Assembly (NCBI RefSeq): GCF_036324505.1
Contig: NC_086356.1
Location: 18,328,028-18,392,027 of the forward strand
From: Eleginops maclovinus
Taxonomy: Eukaryota > Chordata > Actinopteri > Perciformes > Eleginopidae
DNA length: 64,000 bases
Reading direction: 5' to 3'
The notes beneath the pieces are model-generated. The model saw only the letters and a program-made list of their open reading frames with translations, was not told where the DNA came from and ran no database searches. The translations under genes were made by a program, and so were the position numbers. Below, in pieces: positions 36,501 through 48,482 of the stretch (its first letter is position 1; every line of letters begins with the position of its first letter).

Positions 36501-39500
36501 AAATTTAACTTAAGTACAGTACCTGAATAATTAGTAATTAGTTACTGAAGCTTACCCCACTGGTTACTTGTGAATACAGTGTAAACCTTGGTAATATGTC
36601 TCCAGCTACAGGAGGCCGTGCGGCGGGTGACTCTGGCCCGTAAAGGCGTCCCGGTCCTCTGTGGGAGCTCTTTGAGGAACAAAGGTGTTCAGCCTCTCTT
36701 AGACGCCATCACTGCATACCTGCCTGCCCCGAATGAACGGCACCATGACTTGGTGTGAGTGCCTCCTTTAACCTTCCACAAACTCAGACCTAAACTCATA
36801 AAGGACCATCTCAGCGTTATTGGTGTCCAAGTTCTGCTTTCCAACACATATTATTCTTTGCTTTTTTTATGTTTGTGCGTTTATCTTTTTGACAAAATGA
36901 CTTCCACAGCTATGATAAAAGTGATGGTCCTGAGCTGCAATTAGTTAAAGGCAGGCTTCTGTTTTTTGCTTTAATTTAATCCTATAGACTGAGGAAATAT
37001 TCTTACTTCTTCTTTAGTTGTTGTTGCATTGAATTTAAACAGACAGCTGTTGTCAGGGAAGTTTTATTTTGAGAGTCAAATACATAAATCAAAGTGAGTG
37101 ATGATTGATATATCCATAGTAAGTAAGTGATCTTTAATACAACATCTCATCTAGACTGACTTAATATAAGGTGACACCTTTAAAGGTGTGCACTATGTTT
37201 GCACAAAAGAATGAAAGAAATTACAGAAAATCGAAAACACTTGAATTGTCCTTTTAATGAATATGCCTTTTAAAATAATGTTTCTATGTACATTTGTTGA
37301 TTATTGCCTATAAGCTGTGCTCTCCACCCTGCAGGCGGTGGTACAAGGACGACTTATGTGCTCTAGCCTTCAAAGTGCTCCATGATAAGCAGCGCGGTCC
37401 TCTGGTGTTTCTGCGGATTTACTCTGGTACTCTGAAACCACAGTCAGCTGTCCACAACATCAACAGGAACAGCGTGTATGTACTGTAGTTTCCATTATAA
37501 TATATTACAATGTTGACAACATTATTTAGATTTTCAATAGTCCTATATTTGTGCATATGGTGAAACTACACAGTAAAGAAGTAATGACATGAGAATATAC
37601 CCGATGGATGGATGGATGGATGGACGGACGGACGGACGGACGGACGGATGGATTGATTACACATTTGTTTTAAATATCAAGAAGAAAGAAAAGAATACAC
37701 TTCCCAAACTAAAATACTAACGATGGAATGTTCAAGGAAAAATTTGAATAAATTATAAAAACAAAGATGACCATAACAGCTATTTACCTTCCTTTCATAC
37801 GCTGTGTCAGATGTTAAATATGTCTGATCATGTTTTGTGTAGAGAGAGGATCAGCAGGCTGATGGTGCCGTTTGCTGATCAGCATGTAGAAATCCCCTCG
37901 ATGACGGCGGGAAACATCGCTCTAACAGTCGGACTGAAGCAGGTATACATTTCTACAATATTATAATCTTCATTTGCTATTTTGAAGATTTTCCTCTTTA
38001 ATCAAATCATTTATGTTTCCACTTCTATTCAAGACAACCACAGGGGACACCATCGTCTCATCCAAAGCTTCAGCAGCAGCCGCCGCCCGCCGAGCCCATA
38101 ACGACAGCGGGACAGGGAAGAAGCGCGGGGAACATGCCAACGTGGTCCTTTCAGGGGTGGAGGTCCCCGAACCCGTCTTCTTCTGTACCATAGAGCCGCC
38201 CACCATGGCCAAACAGGCTGGTACGAGACACTGATTAAACATGATCTCTATAATAGCTGTTAAATCAAGTTTGAATGATTATCAATTAATATTATTCGGT
38301 TATCGATACCCTCCTTTGTATTTCCCCCCCCTGTAAGATCTTGAGAATGCACTGAATAACCTCCAGAGAGAAGACCCCAGCCTTAAAGTCAGGGTTGACC
38401 CAGACTCTGGACAGGTAATGCAATCACTGGATTAGCACACAGATTTAGTCTGAGCATTTACAGATGACAGATATTAACTTTTCTGTGCAATATCTAACCT
38501 AAAACTCACGTACTGTGGAGAGCGTCTTTCACAATTAGTGAACTCGTGGTCTCCATCCTCAGACTATTTTGTGTGGGATGGGAGAGCTGCACATCGAGAT
38601 CATCCATGATCGAATCAGAAGAGAGTACGGCATTGAGACTCACCTTGGGCCGCTGCAGGTGGCTTACAGAGAATCCATTCTCCACGAGGTCTCAACTACA
38701 GGTACAACAGCAACACTCTTACATAATGAGCCTTGCAAACCTATGTTTATCTTTACGAGAGTGCATTTAAAATGCATCCTCTGTCATAGAAAACGCTGCT
38801 TCATATCAAGACAAACACTTTGTGGACTCACAGTTAGACACAAGCAAGTTCTAAAGATGTTTTGACCACACATTTGGCTAGCAGTCATCCTGGCTTAGCG
38901 ACATGCTTTTGCTGGTTGGCTTAGTGAAGGTGGCTCTCTGTATGCTAAAAATAAGGAAAATAATTAATAAAATGTTTGAATATTGTTTACAATGTTTTTT
39001 TTATAGTATAGTATGTTAAAAATATTTTTTAAAACTTACATTGTATGGTATATCAAAAATGTGATAAAAAAACATAGTACATTAACACATTTCTCTAATA
39101 TTGGTTGCTCTAATAATGTTGTGAAAAGGCCTACAGAACAACAATACAAACACAGATCACAGAATATGCCAAATGCTGGCTTTTTGTTGATGTCATTCAG
39201 CTGGTCCAATCAGGAAGCAGGCATCCGATCAGCAAACTGGCACCTGCACATTCTCAGAGGAGAGGGAGAGAGATCTGACCGAAAAATGAACAACAGAATG
39301 GCCGAGGGTTATAACTATTTACACAATGTCAGAAATCAATTATGGGATGTCGAAAATGTGATGTATGAGAAAAATAAAACAATATAGTATGTCGAAAATA
39401 TGAGATTAAAATGACATATGTCAAAAATATCATAAAATACGACATAGTATAGCATATCGTGTTTTGGTTTTAAAATTAAAGCAGGTCAAAAAATAAAGTT

Positions 39501-41880
39501 TGTCGTTTGATATCAGAAAAAGTGAAATGGTAGGGTATAATATGTCCAAAAATATGAAAAAAAGTACCATGATTCATAAAGGTTTCACCAGGTTATCTGA
39601 GGAGAGACACACTCCTGACAGGTACATACTTAGTGTTTCCCAATAAAGATCTTTGTATGAACTCTCTGCTTATCTGAAAACGCAGAAACGCTGGATCGTA
39701 CTATTGGGGAGAGACGACATGTTGTGACCGTGGAGCTGGCTGTCACACCTCTGGACTCCTCCTGTACTGTTGGCTCATGTGAATTAGCTTTCACAGAAGA
39801 ACTGGGGGCGAAGCTATCTCCTGAAATAAAGGAGGCAGTGGAGAATGGCGCACAGAGCGCATATCTCCAAGGTATCATTGAACACATTGAACATAATTTC
39901 TCTTGCAGTGTCCGCCCCTTTCAGAATGTAAGATTGAATACTTTTAATTCCTGCTTTCCCCTTCAGGTCCACTGCTAGGTTATCCTTTACAGGGAGTTTC
40001 TACACTGATCCAAAGTGTCCACATTGAGCCGGGAACGTCTCCTGCCATGGTGTCCGCCTGTGTGTCCCGCTGCGTGCAGAAGGTATATATCGTCAGGGTG
40101 GAATGTAACAATAAATCAACACAAGTCTGAAGTCTAGTAAAACTCTGAGGTACAGTTGTATGCTACGTCATGGTTTTTAATTTTTTCAACTGTATTATGC
40201 CTTTTTCGGTACACCGTGCCTTACCTCTACACAAGTGGTTTTTTTAGCATTTTTTAGCCATACAGTACTTTAAATGTTGTACTTTTTACTCCATTAAAAT
40301 GATTTGGTAGCTTAACTTCATTAGTTTTTTACAACAATAACAGTAGAATTACAGTTTCTAGGATAAACTGAAGGATTGAATGTTCCTATAGGAGAGCATT
40401 CTCCTGATGTTTAAGCCTATTTCAAATCTTAAACCTTAAATGTATTGATTTACCCTCAAATACATAAATGATCTTTAACCCTCTTGGATGGTGGGCCACA
40501 TTAGCATTATGGTTGTCATCAAAGGGCCAGTTGAAACTTTAAGACTTTATATATAATATTCTGTTCTATATACAATGTTTGTATACTTACATAGACACTG
40601 TGGGTCGTTTATTTGCACTGTACTTATATAAAGCGGCATTAAATGGAATATCAACCTATGGTATTCTTTGCGAGCTCTTGCGGGCCACATACAGTGAGGT
40701 GGCCCTCCGGATTTGGCCCTCAGGCCTTGAGTTTGACCACACTGCACTGGACAATGCTTTATGGGGTTTTAAATTAGGATTTATTGAAAGTAAAAATAGC
40801 ACATATTTTAACATGCACAGTGGCAAAATGCAACATGCACTAATGAAGTGGAAAAAGAATAAAAAAACATCAAATATAATGGTAAAGCAATGCAGAGCTT
40901 CTTTCATGTGTTTACGTTCAATGTTAAATGCTGTTTGTATCTGCAGTATAGCTGTAAACATCAGGAGCCTTGATGAGTTCTGTTTCTGTGGTCCCAGGCT
41001 CTGAAGCTGGCTGGAGGTCAGGTTTTGGAGCCGGTGATGTCTCTGGAGGTGACCGTCGGGGAGGAGCGCCTGAGCTCTGTCCTTGGGGATTTAGCACAAC
41101 GACGAGGGACCGTCCGAGACATCCAGAGTCGCCATGATGATAAAGTACTGCTCGCCACTGTGCCTCTGGCTGAGATGATGGTGAGACGACGTGCAACTCC
41201 ACATTTTGTCTGTACTTTCTAGCTGCTAAGTGATAGATACACACTTCCATACAAAATATATTTGAATCCCGAAAGATACAATATCACGGTCTCACATACA
41301 AATAGAGGAGACAAAAGCAGAACAACCTCACCGTACAGTGCGGGGAATGTTAGTGTTTGAAATGTTTTTACAGCAGTAGTACCCCTGTAAATCACATTAA
41401 CTGACATGCAAAATTCCCAGTTTGTTCTGTACTATCTACATTCATTTACATCTTATAAAACCGGCAAAAAAGGCCTTCTCCTCATAAAATGGAACATGTA
41501 CGACCTGTCCTGTTTTGTGATAGCTTGAACTGTGATCCCACGCCAATTCCATCAATTACACATCAATGTGTGAGACTTTTGTTATATCGCCATCCTGCTT
41601 ACTAAATGTATTGGTCATCCTTTCACATCTTTTTCTCTGCAACTGTAACATAATTCAAATACATTTAATGGTATCCTACTTATACTACACAGCTCCAAGC
41701 ATCTGGTACTCCCCAGGCCTGACTCTTTACTTTTAATATTTCTTTTTTAAGGGCTATTCCACCATCTTGCGAACAGTGACATCCGGAAATGCAACCTTCA
41801 CACTGGAGCTGGACACCTATGAGGCCATGAACCCCCAGGACCAGAATGCCCTCCTTAAGAAAGTGTCTGGTCTGCTGTGA
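32942..41880 (+). CDS. gfm2: Mitochondrial ribosome-releasing factor 2, EF-G2mt (759 aa)
   Basis: Twenty exons: 32942-32950, 33045-33126, 33670-33715, 33808-33905, 33991-34116, 34190-34278, 34659-34747, 34834-34894, 35135-35326, 35925-36005, 36606-36754, 37335-37475, 37843-37942, 38034-38220, 38338-38414, 38563-38701, 39686-39871, 39967-40082, 40998-41180, 41752-41880 (2280 nt, in phase). With RRF it splits mitochondrial ribosomes after termination, using GTP. G1 is AHIDAGKTT (54-62), G2 RGITI (97-101), G3 DTPGH (118-122), G4 NKMD (172-175). Later come [27 protein letters not shown] and [12 protein letters not shown] of the C-terminal domains. The N-terminus is Arg/Cys-rich and non-acidic, suiting a mitochondrial presequence. 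Human GFM2 is 779 aa. The 9-nt first exon (MIW) is the least certain part. Confidence 0.95.
33536..33592. repeat. (TTA)n trinucleotide tract in gfm2 intron 2
   Basis: About 57 bp of ATT/TTA repeats, a likely polymorphic microsatellite in the intron between exons 2 and 3. Confidence 0.9.
35347..35560 (+). repeat. hAT-type MITE remnant in gfm2 intron 9
   Basis: It starts CAGGGGGGGCCAAACCG, like the CAGGGGTGTCCAAAC end of the element at 49104, and has TTTTTATTGAGTGCCAAAT inside. The right end is not identifiable. Confidence 0.45.
36057..36562 (+). mobile_element. hAT-type MITE, copy 2, in gfm2 intron 10
   Basis: Ends are CAGAGGTGGGAGAAG and CTTACCCCACTG. Flanking 8-mers GTCACTTG (36049-36056) and GTTACTTG (36563-36570) match 7 of 8. 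The body is the reverse complement of copy 1 at 15232-15683 (for example CTCAGAGCTGGTAAAGGTGC). Non-coding. Confidence 0.82.
37604..37654. repeat. (GGAT)n/(GGAC)n tract in gfm2 intron 12
   Basis: About 50 bp of GGAT units, switching to GGAC units and back to GGAT. Possibly the tail of a vanished LINE insertion, or a plain microsatellite. Confidence 0.9.
38940..39560. repeat. Degenerate dispersed/tandem repeat in gfm2 intron 16
   Basis: Repeated variants of ATAGTATGTCGAAAATATGA and ACATAGTATAGCATATCG in both orientations, with A-rich linkers. This is a degenerate satellite-like or MITE-derived array. No coding content. Confidence 0.5.
40480..40745 (-). repeat. hAT-type MITE remnant in gfm2 intron 18
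   Basis: The right part GGATTTGGCCCTCAGGCC and TTTGACCACACTGCACTG is the complement of the CAGTG..GTCAAACTC end typical of a common fish hAT MITE. The left end contains GGTGGGCCACATTAGC. Ends are eroded. Confidence 0.6.
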
Positions 41881-42068
41881 TCTCAATAATGAAAAAGTCT
41901 TCAGCAGCGGAGACCAAAGGCCTCCGAAACAGAAGCACGGAAAAGGCTTTGCCAGGATTTACAGCATATCAGAATGAGTCATTATAATGTAATTTATGGG
42001 GTGAATTCCCACTGCAGGAAAGAGGATGAAACTGTTATTGTAATTATGAACCATGTTGTTAGCTGGAA

Positions 42069-42074
42069 AATAAA
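42069..42074 (+). terminator. gfm2: gfm2 polyadenylation signal
   Basis: AATAAA 189 bases after the gfm2 stop codon. It is the first canonical signal and the likely transcript end. Confidence 0.7.
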
Positions 42075-42509
42075 TGTACAGAAACAGAATTTCATTGCCT
42101 TGTTTTTCTTCCTTTTTCATATGAAACTAGACTCATCTAAAATGCCTACATTTAATTCACAATCATTTATACAAACCTTCATTAAAAAAACAAAGAGTGC
42201 AATTACAAATTCAGGATGTTTACGACGTTAGGTGATGATCGACAGTTCTGTAGAGCTGTAAAAAAAAAAAAAAAGCATGACGTGTCTCAGAGCGTCAGGA
42301 CAGAGATCTCTAAAAAGGCAGCATGATTCCTCGGTTTGAAATACAAACATGGAGTTGATTGATTTCTTTTCCTTTGCTGTTCCCATGGCAAGCACTAGTT
42401 TTAATTCAGATACCTTTGTATTCTCGGGGGTAGTAGCTGGAAAATAGCAGCACCACAGGAATTCCACGCCTTAAATAGGTGAAGGAACGTTAATATGTTT
42501 TATATTAAA

Positions 42510-43550
42510 TGAGCAGAACCCGCATCAGACCACAACTACTACGGCCCTAACTCCACTGGTGTAGTGGATGCTGCAGCTGCCCAAACCATCAGGCAACTGG
42601 AAGCTAAGATCAGGAGTTTAGAAAGTCAACTGAGGGACATTTCCTGTACACTGAACATCAACAGGTTCTCTGCGACTGACGAGGAATTCTGATTCCACAC
42701 CCAATTTCCGTAAGAGAAAGTGTTTTGGTCGTTTTGGGAATCCGTCGCCCCCTCAGCTTCCAGATTAGTGTATTGGAGCAGAGCCCAGAGGACAAGTGAT
42801 GCCATGGCCCTAACAGGAGGCTTGCAGTTGTGGATGAACTCTCTCTCTACTGCTGTCGAGTTGTCGTTGGCATGAAAGTGATTGCTGACATCGTTGGCAT
42901 GCATCACCAACACCACAGTGAGCAGAGTGGTCATTACATGGGCTAATTATCTGTACATTGTTTTGGGGTCAGTGCCAATTTGGATGAAAAGGGAACAGGT
43001 GCAAGCAACAATACCACAAAAGTGTGTTAGTTACTGTCCAATTGTGCGGGTGATTCTAGACTGCACAGAGATCAGATGTGAGGCACCATCATCACTCACC
43101 TTCCAGTCTGAAACATTCTCCGCCTACAAGAACACCAACACCTTATAGGTCTGATTGGCATCACCCAAATAAGGATCTTGGTGGAGAGGGTCACTAGAAG
43201 GGTAAAGGAATATCACATCTGGGACACAACCATTCCTTTGACGCTTTCAGGCTCTATCAATCAGCTATGGGCAACTTGTTGGATAATATTTAACTGTCAA
43301 GGCCCTTTAGATGTGAAGGGTGATGTCACAGTGTGAAACACTGAATGAATTTAATTTCTGTGTTTAAACATGAGAGCACATTTTACAGATAGTTAACATA
43401 CATAGTACATTATAATTTAGGAAAATATGTTGTATAAATAAGTAAGTAAATAAATTATTCAATCCACAAATGTGTGGAAAACAGACAGTGTGAGACCACG
43501 CTTTCCCCCACAGACTGAGGCATGGCCGTGCGCACAGGTGGAGTTTACAG
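42510..43550 (+). pseudogene. Harbinger/ISL2EU-like DDE transposase remnant
   Basis: Remnant in several frames. About 42560-42700 encodes a coiled-coil-like AAAAQTIRQLEAKIRSLES followed by NINRFSATDEEFRFHTQFP. 42882-43148 encodes the helix-turn-helix TVSRVVITWANYLYIVLGS and the DDE_Tnp_4-type core ILDCTEIRCEAPSSLTFQSE, SAYKNTNTL. After a one-base frameshift, GLIGI leads almost directly to ERVTRRVKEYHI and NQLWATCWIIFNCQGPL, the C-terminal end of the same domain. The middle of the catalytic domain, including the second and third acidic residues, is deleted. It is probably the transposase half of a larger element whose nuclease half is at 47113-47640. The family call rests on remembered motif patterns. 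Confidence 0.75.
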
Positions 43551-43554
43551 TTTG

Positions 43555-45758
43555 GATTGGCCATGACAAACACCATGTTCGAACATAAGGATGCTCATAA
43601 GTGTACGTGGTACTAGAGCATCCTAGGCAGAAGGTCCATGATCGATTTTGTTATCGGATCATTGGACCTGAGGCCGCATGTGTTGGACACTCGGGTGAAG
43701 AGAGGAGCGGAGTTGTCAACTGATCACCATCTGGTGGTGAGTTGGGTCGAGTGGCGGGGGAAGCCTCTGGGCAGACCTGGTAAGCCCAAAAGTGTAGTGC
43801 GGGAGGAATCCCATGTCCAGGAAGCCTTCAACTCACACCTCCGGCAGAGCTTTTCAGGCATCCCTGTGGAGGCTGCGGACATTGAACCAGAGTGGGCGGT
43901 GTTCAAAGCCTCCATTGCCGAAGCTGCGGCGGGGAGCTGTGGTCTCAAGGTCTTAGGTGCCTCAAGGGGCGGTAACCTTCGAACCTCCTGGTGGACACCG
44001 GTGGTCAGGGAAGCCATCCGACTGAAGAAGGAGATATGTTATCCCTGGGTAATCCTGATGCAGTTGCAAGGTATCGACAGGCCCGAAGGGAAGCAGCCTC
44101 AGTCGTGGCCAAGGCAAACCAGTGGGTGTGGGAGAAGTTCGGAGAAGTCATGGAGAAGGACTTTCGGTCGGCACCAAAGTTGTTCTGGAAAACCGTCCTA
44201 CACCTCAGGAGGGGGAAGCAGGGAACCATCCAAGCTGTGTACAGTAAGGATGGGACGCTGTTGACCTCAACTGATAGGGTGTTAGGGCGGTGGAAGGAAC
44301 ACTTTGAGGAACTCCTGAACCCGACAACGCCGCCCTCTATGTTAGAGGCAAAGCTGGAGTATGAAGGGGGATCAATTCCAATCTCACGGGGGGAAGTCAC
44401 TGAGGTAGTTAAAAAACTCCACAGTGGCAAATCCCCGGGGGTGGATGAGATCCGCCCAGAAATGCTGAAGGCTCTGGGTGTTGAGGGACTGTCATGGTTG
44501 ACACGTTTCATCAACATTGCGTGGAAGTCGGAAACAGTACCGAAGGAGTGGCAGACCGGGGTGGTGGTTCCTCTGTTCCATCCTCCCCGGGAAAGTTTAC
44601 TCTAAGGTGCTGGAAAGGAGGGTCCGACCGATTGTCTTTTTTTACTCCCGCAAGGATCCTGGAGGGGGCCTGGGAGTACGCTCATCCGGTCTACATGTGC
44701 TTTGTGGATTTGGAGAAGGCGTATGACCGGGTTCCCAGGGAGATACTGTGGGAGATGCTGCGGGAGTATGGGGTAAGGGGGTCTCTACTCAGGGCCATCC
44801 AATCTCTGTACTCCCAAAGCGAGAGCTGTGTCCGGGTCCTCGGTAGCACGTTCGACCGATTTCGGTGAGGGTTGGCCTCCGCCAGGGCTGCGCTTTGTCA
44901 CCAATCCTGTTTGTGATATTCATGGACAGGATTTCGAGGCGTAGTTGTGGGGGAGGGGGTCTGCAGTTTGGTGGGCTAAGGATTGCACCACTGCTTTTTG
45001 CAGATGATGTGGTCCTAATGGCTTCATCGGTCTGTGACCTTCAGCACTCACTGGATCGGTTCACGGCCGAGTGTGAAGCGGCTGGAATGAGATCAGCACC
45101 TCCAAATCTGAGGCCATGGTTCTCAGCAGGAACCAACTGTCCACTCCAGGTAGGGAATGAGGCCTTACCCCTAGTGAAGGAGTTCAATTATCTCGGGGTC
45201 TTGTTCTCGAGTGAGGGAACAATGGAGCGTGAGATGGGCCGGAGAATCGGAGCAGCCGGAGCGGTACTGCAGTCGCTTTGCCTGCACCGTTGTGACGAAA
45301 AAAGAGCTGAGCCAGAAGGCAAAAGCTCTCTGTCTACCGGGCCATCTTCGTTCCTACCCTCACCTATGGTCATGAAGGATGGGTCATGACCGAAAGAACG
45401 AGATTGCGGATACAAGCGGCCGAAATGGGATTTCTCCGCAGGGTGGCTGGCATCTCCCTTAGGGATAAGGTGAGAAGTTCAGTCATCAGGAGGGTCTCGG
45501 AGTAGAACCGCTGCTCCTTCGTGTTGAAAGGAAACCAGTTGAGGTGGTTCGGGCACCTAGTGAGGATGCCACCTGGGCGTGGAGGGATTATATCTCTTCG
45601 CTGGCCTGGGAGCACGTTGGAATCCCCCAGTCAGAGCTGGTTGATGTGGCCAGGGAAAGGAAAGTTTGGGACTCTCTGCTGGAGCTGTTACCTCCGCGAC
45701 CCTGACAGAAAAAAGGGAGTAGATGGATGGATGGATGGATGGATGATGGATGGATGGA
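43555..45758 (+). mobile_element. Rex3/RTE-like LINE, 5'-truncated and decayed
   Basis: It begins inside the endonuclease (EHKDAHKCTWY, then a TAG, then RRSMIDFV and RGAELSTDHHLVVSW). Reverse-transcriptase parts follow in shifting frames: GKSPGVDEIRPEMLK, VDLEKAYDRVPREILWEML, VGLRQGCALSPILF and PLLFADDVVLMASS, then LRWFGHLVRMPPGR. It ends in ATGG tandem repeats (about 45720-45758). Rex3/RTE elements of fish are known for short GATG-repeat tails. Several frameshifts and stops make it inactive. Clade assignment is moderate, because other LINE clades share the RT motifs. Confidence 0.85.
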
Positions 45759-47110
45759 CAGTCAGGTCCATAAATATTTGGACATTGACACAATTTTCAT
45801 TATTTTGGCTCTGTACCCCACAACAATGGATTTGAAATTAAACACTAATTATGTATTTTAAGTGGAGACTTTCAGCTTTATTTGGAGGGTATTTACATCC
45901 AGATCAGGTGAATGGTGTGGGAATTACATCACATTTTATCCAGGGTATCCCCTTTTTAAGGGACCAAAAGCAATTGGACAATTGGCTGCTCGGCTGTTGC
46001 ATGGCCTGGTGTGTGTTATTTCCTTGTTAGTTAATTTACAAGGAGCCGAAAAAAGGTCTAGAATTCATTTCAAGTGTGTTATTTGAATTTGGAATGTGTT
46101 GCTGTCAATTATCAATATGAAGTCCAAAGAGCTCAGCAACACTAAAAGACCTGGAAGACCATAGAAGACCTCTGTGGTGGCTGACAGAATAATTCTTCTG
46201 GTGAATCATGAAAGCCATACATAACAGTTTGCCAGATCAATAACAATCTCCAGGGGCGTGGTGTATCTGTGTCAAAGTCAAAAATCAACAGAAGACCTCA
46301 CCAGAGTAAATACAGAGGGTTCTCCATGTGATGTAAATGTTAGTGATCCTCAAAAGCAGGAAGGCCAGATTAGAGCTTGCTAAAACCTATCTAAAAGAGC
46401 CTGTACAGATCTGGAAAACATCCTATGGACAGATGAGACAAAGATCAACTTGTACCAGAATGATAGGAAGAGAAGAGCATAGAGAAGGGAAGGAATTGCT
46501 CATAGCGTACTCCTCATCAGTGAAGCATGGTGGTGGTAGTGTTAAGCGTGGGCATGTTTGGCTGCCAATGGAACTGCTTCCCTTGTATTTACTGATGATG
46601 TGACTGCTGACAAAAGCAGCAAGATGAACGCTGAAGGGTTTCGGGCAATATTATCTGCTCATATTCATCCAAATGCTTCAGAACTCATTGTGCGGCACTT
46701 CACACTGCAGATGGACAATGACCTGACGCATACTGCAAAAGCAACCAAAGAGGAATTTCTGCAATGGCCAAGTCAATCACCTGACATGAATACAATTGAG
46801 CATGCACTTCACTTGCTGAAAACAAAACTGAAGGGAAACTGCCAAAAGAACAAACAGGAACTGAAGACAGCCACAGTAGAGGTCTGGCAGAGCATCAGCA
46901 GGGACGAAACCCAGCATCTAGTGATGTCTATGGGTTCAAGACTTCAGGCTGTCATTGACTGGAAAAGATTTGCAACCAAATATTAAAAGTGACTATTTTA
47001 TTTATGATTATTTTACTTTGTCCAATTACTTTGTAGAGTCCATTGTAGAGGTGTACAGAGCCAAACTAATGAAAATTGTGTCAATGTCCAAATATTTATG
47101 GACCTGCCTG
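45759..47110 (+). mobile_element. Tc1/mariner transposon, decayed (copy C)
   Basis: Ends are CAGTCAGGTCCATAAATAT and its near-complement ATATTTATGGACCTGCCTG, continuing as inverted repeats of about 45 bp (GGACATTGACACAATTTTCAT). TA is present only on the right (47111-47112). On the left the element directly touches the ATGG tail of the preceding LINE. It is about 1350 bp and a third Tc1 family in this window. Confidence 0.92.
46190..46986 (+). pseudogene. Tc1 transposase pseudogene (copy C)
   Basis: Pieces in two frames: KARLELAKTYLKEPVQIWK and SVKHGGGSVKRGHVW (46337-46603), then KMNAEGFRAILSAHI, LQMDNDLTHTAKATKE and SPDMNTIEHALHLLK (46558-46986). The second Asp (MDNDLTHTAK) and the Glu (NTIEH) of the DDE triad remain. 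The first catalytic region is shifted, and PKHT is changed to LTHT. Upstream coding is full of stops. Confidence 0.88.
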
Positions 47111-47112
47111 TA

Positions 47113-47640
47113 TGTTGTCATGTATGTGTTGAAATAAAACTGTTTAGCCTTCATTTCAGTAACTAGGGATTCATCAAGCCAAATTCTCTCTACTGTGAGG
47201 TCACTCTTTGTCGATGTAATGAAATCACACCATGGTAAACCAGTTATGGCCAACTGGCCTTGCACTTGCCAAAGATACTTGCGTTTTTGGTTTTGTTTGG
47301 CCTTACCACCAACAAACTTAACATGCGTCACTTCCTCTATACTGTCTACATTTGGACATTTCACTTCACCTTAGCCAAAGGTGGCATTTGCAGTAGGATC
47401 ATATACCGTGGCATCAGGGTTAGCACTGAGGTAAGACGCATTAGGATGAACAACAAATCCAGAAGGAAAGACATTGACATTGCACATGTCACTATACTGC
47501 TTTAAAACCTCTGGCTCAAGGTCAATCCCCCTTTTCATGGCAGGTGTTTGCCATACCCCTTTCATGATTCTCACTGTGAGAGCCTGAGCAGAGGACTCCC
47601 CTCTAAGATTAAAACTGAACCTTGAGAGAATGGTCCAAAT
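47113..47640 (-). pseudogene. YqaJ-type nuclease remnant
   Basis: On the minus strand the frame reads GESSAQALTVRIMKG, TPAMKRGIDLEPEVLKQYS, FVVHPNASYLSANPDATVYD, then NATFG, a TAA stop (47368-47370), and GEVKCPNVDSIEEVTHVKF, ending YLWQVQGQLAITGLPWCDF. This is the PD-(D/E)xK pattern of YqaJ-like recombinase/exonucleases: a Glu after MKRG, Asp in NPDAT, ExK in GEVKCP, and the QVQGQ motif. One nonsense codon, two residues before the ExK Glu, interrupts it. A frameshift near 47600 precedes it, and Tc1 copy C cuts its 3' end. In fish such genes occur inside ISL2EU-type transposons, which fits the DDE remnant at 42510-43550. Confidence 0.75.
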
Positions 47641-48480
47641 TTATAGTCCACTAAAGTTAGGTCGGACAGGCCACATAAGATTGTGCATATTCCAGGTTGC
47701 GGTTGAAGGAGTTGTACGTAGGCTCCTAAGGACAGCACTGCAGAGTCAGAAAGGTGTCCTACATGCACAAGTAACAGGAACCATTCATCAGTAAATTAAA
47801 TCAGTAAAGCACTATCTGCAGGTTCTCATATTATGCCCATGTTTTAACTAAACTTCAACAAAAAAAAATACACAATAAGTGATCAAATTAATGTAATGAT
47901 AAATTATGAAAATACCTGCAATGGTTCCATACAGCGTAGATTTGACACTGCTGTGTCCACTGCTGTGCCTTAGGCCGGACCACAAGTTAATCCGTGGGTT
48001 CCGGACGTATCCCCTTGAGTGACACAAAAATAAAAGAAATGCTGTTGGGATTTCAGAGAATATCGGGATAATTCATCACTCAAGTCATATTGTAGATGTA
48101 CATCCTCTTCAGGGTGCATTGACAAATAGAGAGAACCTCCATGCACATTCATACACCTAAGTGTAACTTGGTCATGTGAGTCTAAATGCAAGAATTTCAA
48201 ACATCTTTATTGAGTAGACTATACAGTATGGCTATATCTGAGGGATCCAGACAAAACATACCTGGGTCCTTGGTCAGTGCCATGAATGAATCTCTGACTT
48301 TACACCCCCATGGTGCTGCAGTGAGCCGTCTGAAATAGGAGTGCGACCACGTGATTACACAACGCCTTTCCAGCAGCACACAAACAGGAGCATCCATTTA
48401 ACTGCATGGGTGTAACTGCACATAGCACAATCTAGAAATGGAGAACATGTACAAAAAATGAGAACAAAAAATGAGAAAGA
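47641..48480. other. Probable remainder of the ISL2EU-like element
   Basis: Minus-strand frames at 47571-47768, 47970-48200 and 48197-48397 lack recognisable domains. They may be eroded upstream coding of the nuclease gene or flanking DNA. No terminal inverted repeat was found by eye. Confidence 0.3.
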
Positions 48481-48482
48481 GA

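Noticed and set aside
37604..37654. Tandem GGAT/GGAC units as a possible CRISPR-like or regulatory array
   Set aside because: A simple microsatellite without spacers, in a eukaryotic intron.
43724..44517. Long minus-strand frames opposite the Rex3/RTE-like LINE
   Set aside because: They mirror the sense RT and endonuclease coding and show no domain of their own.
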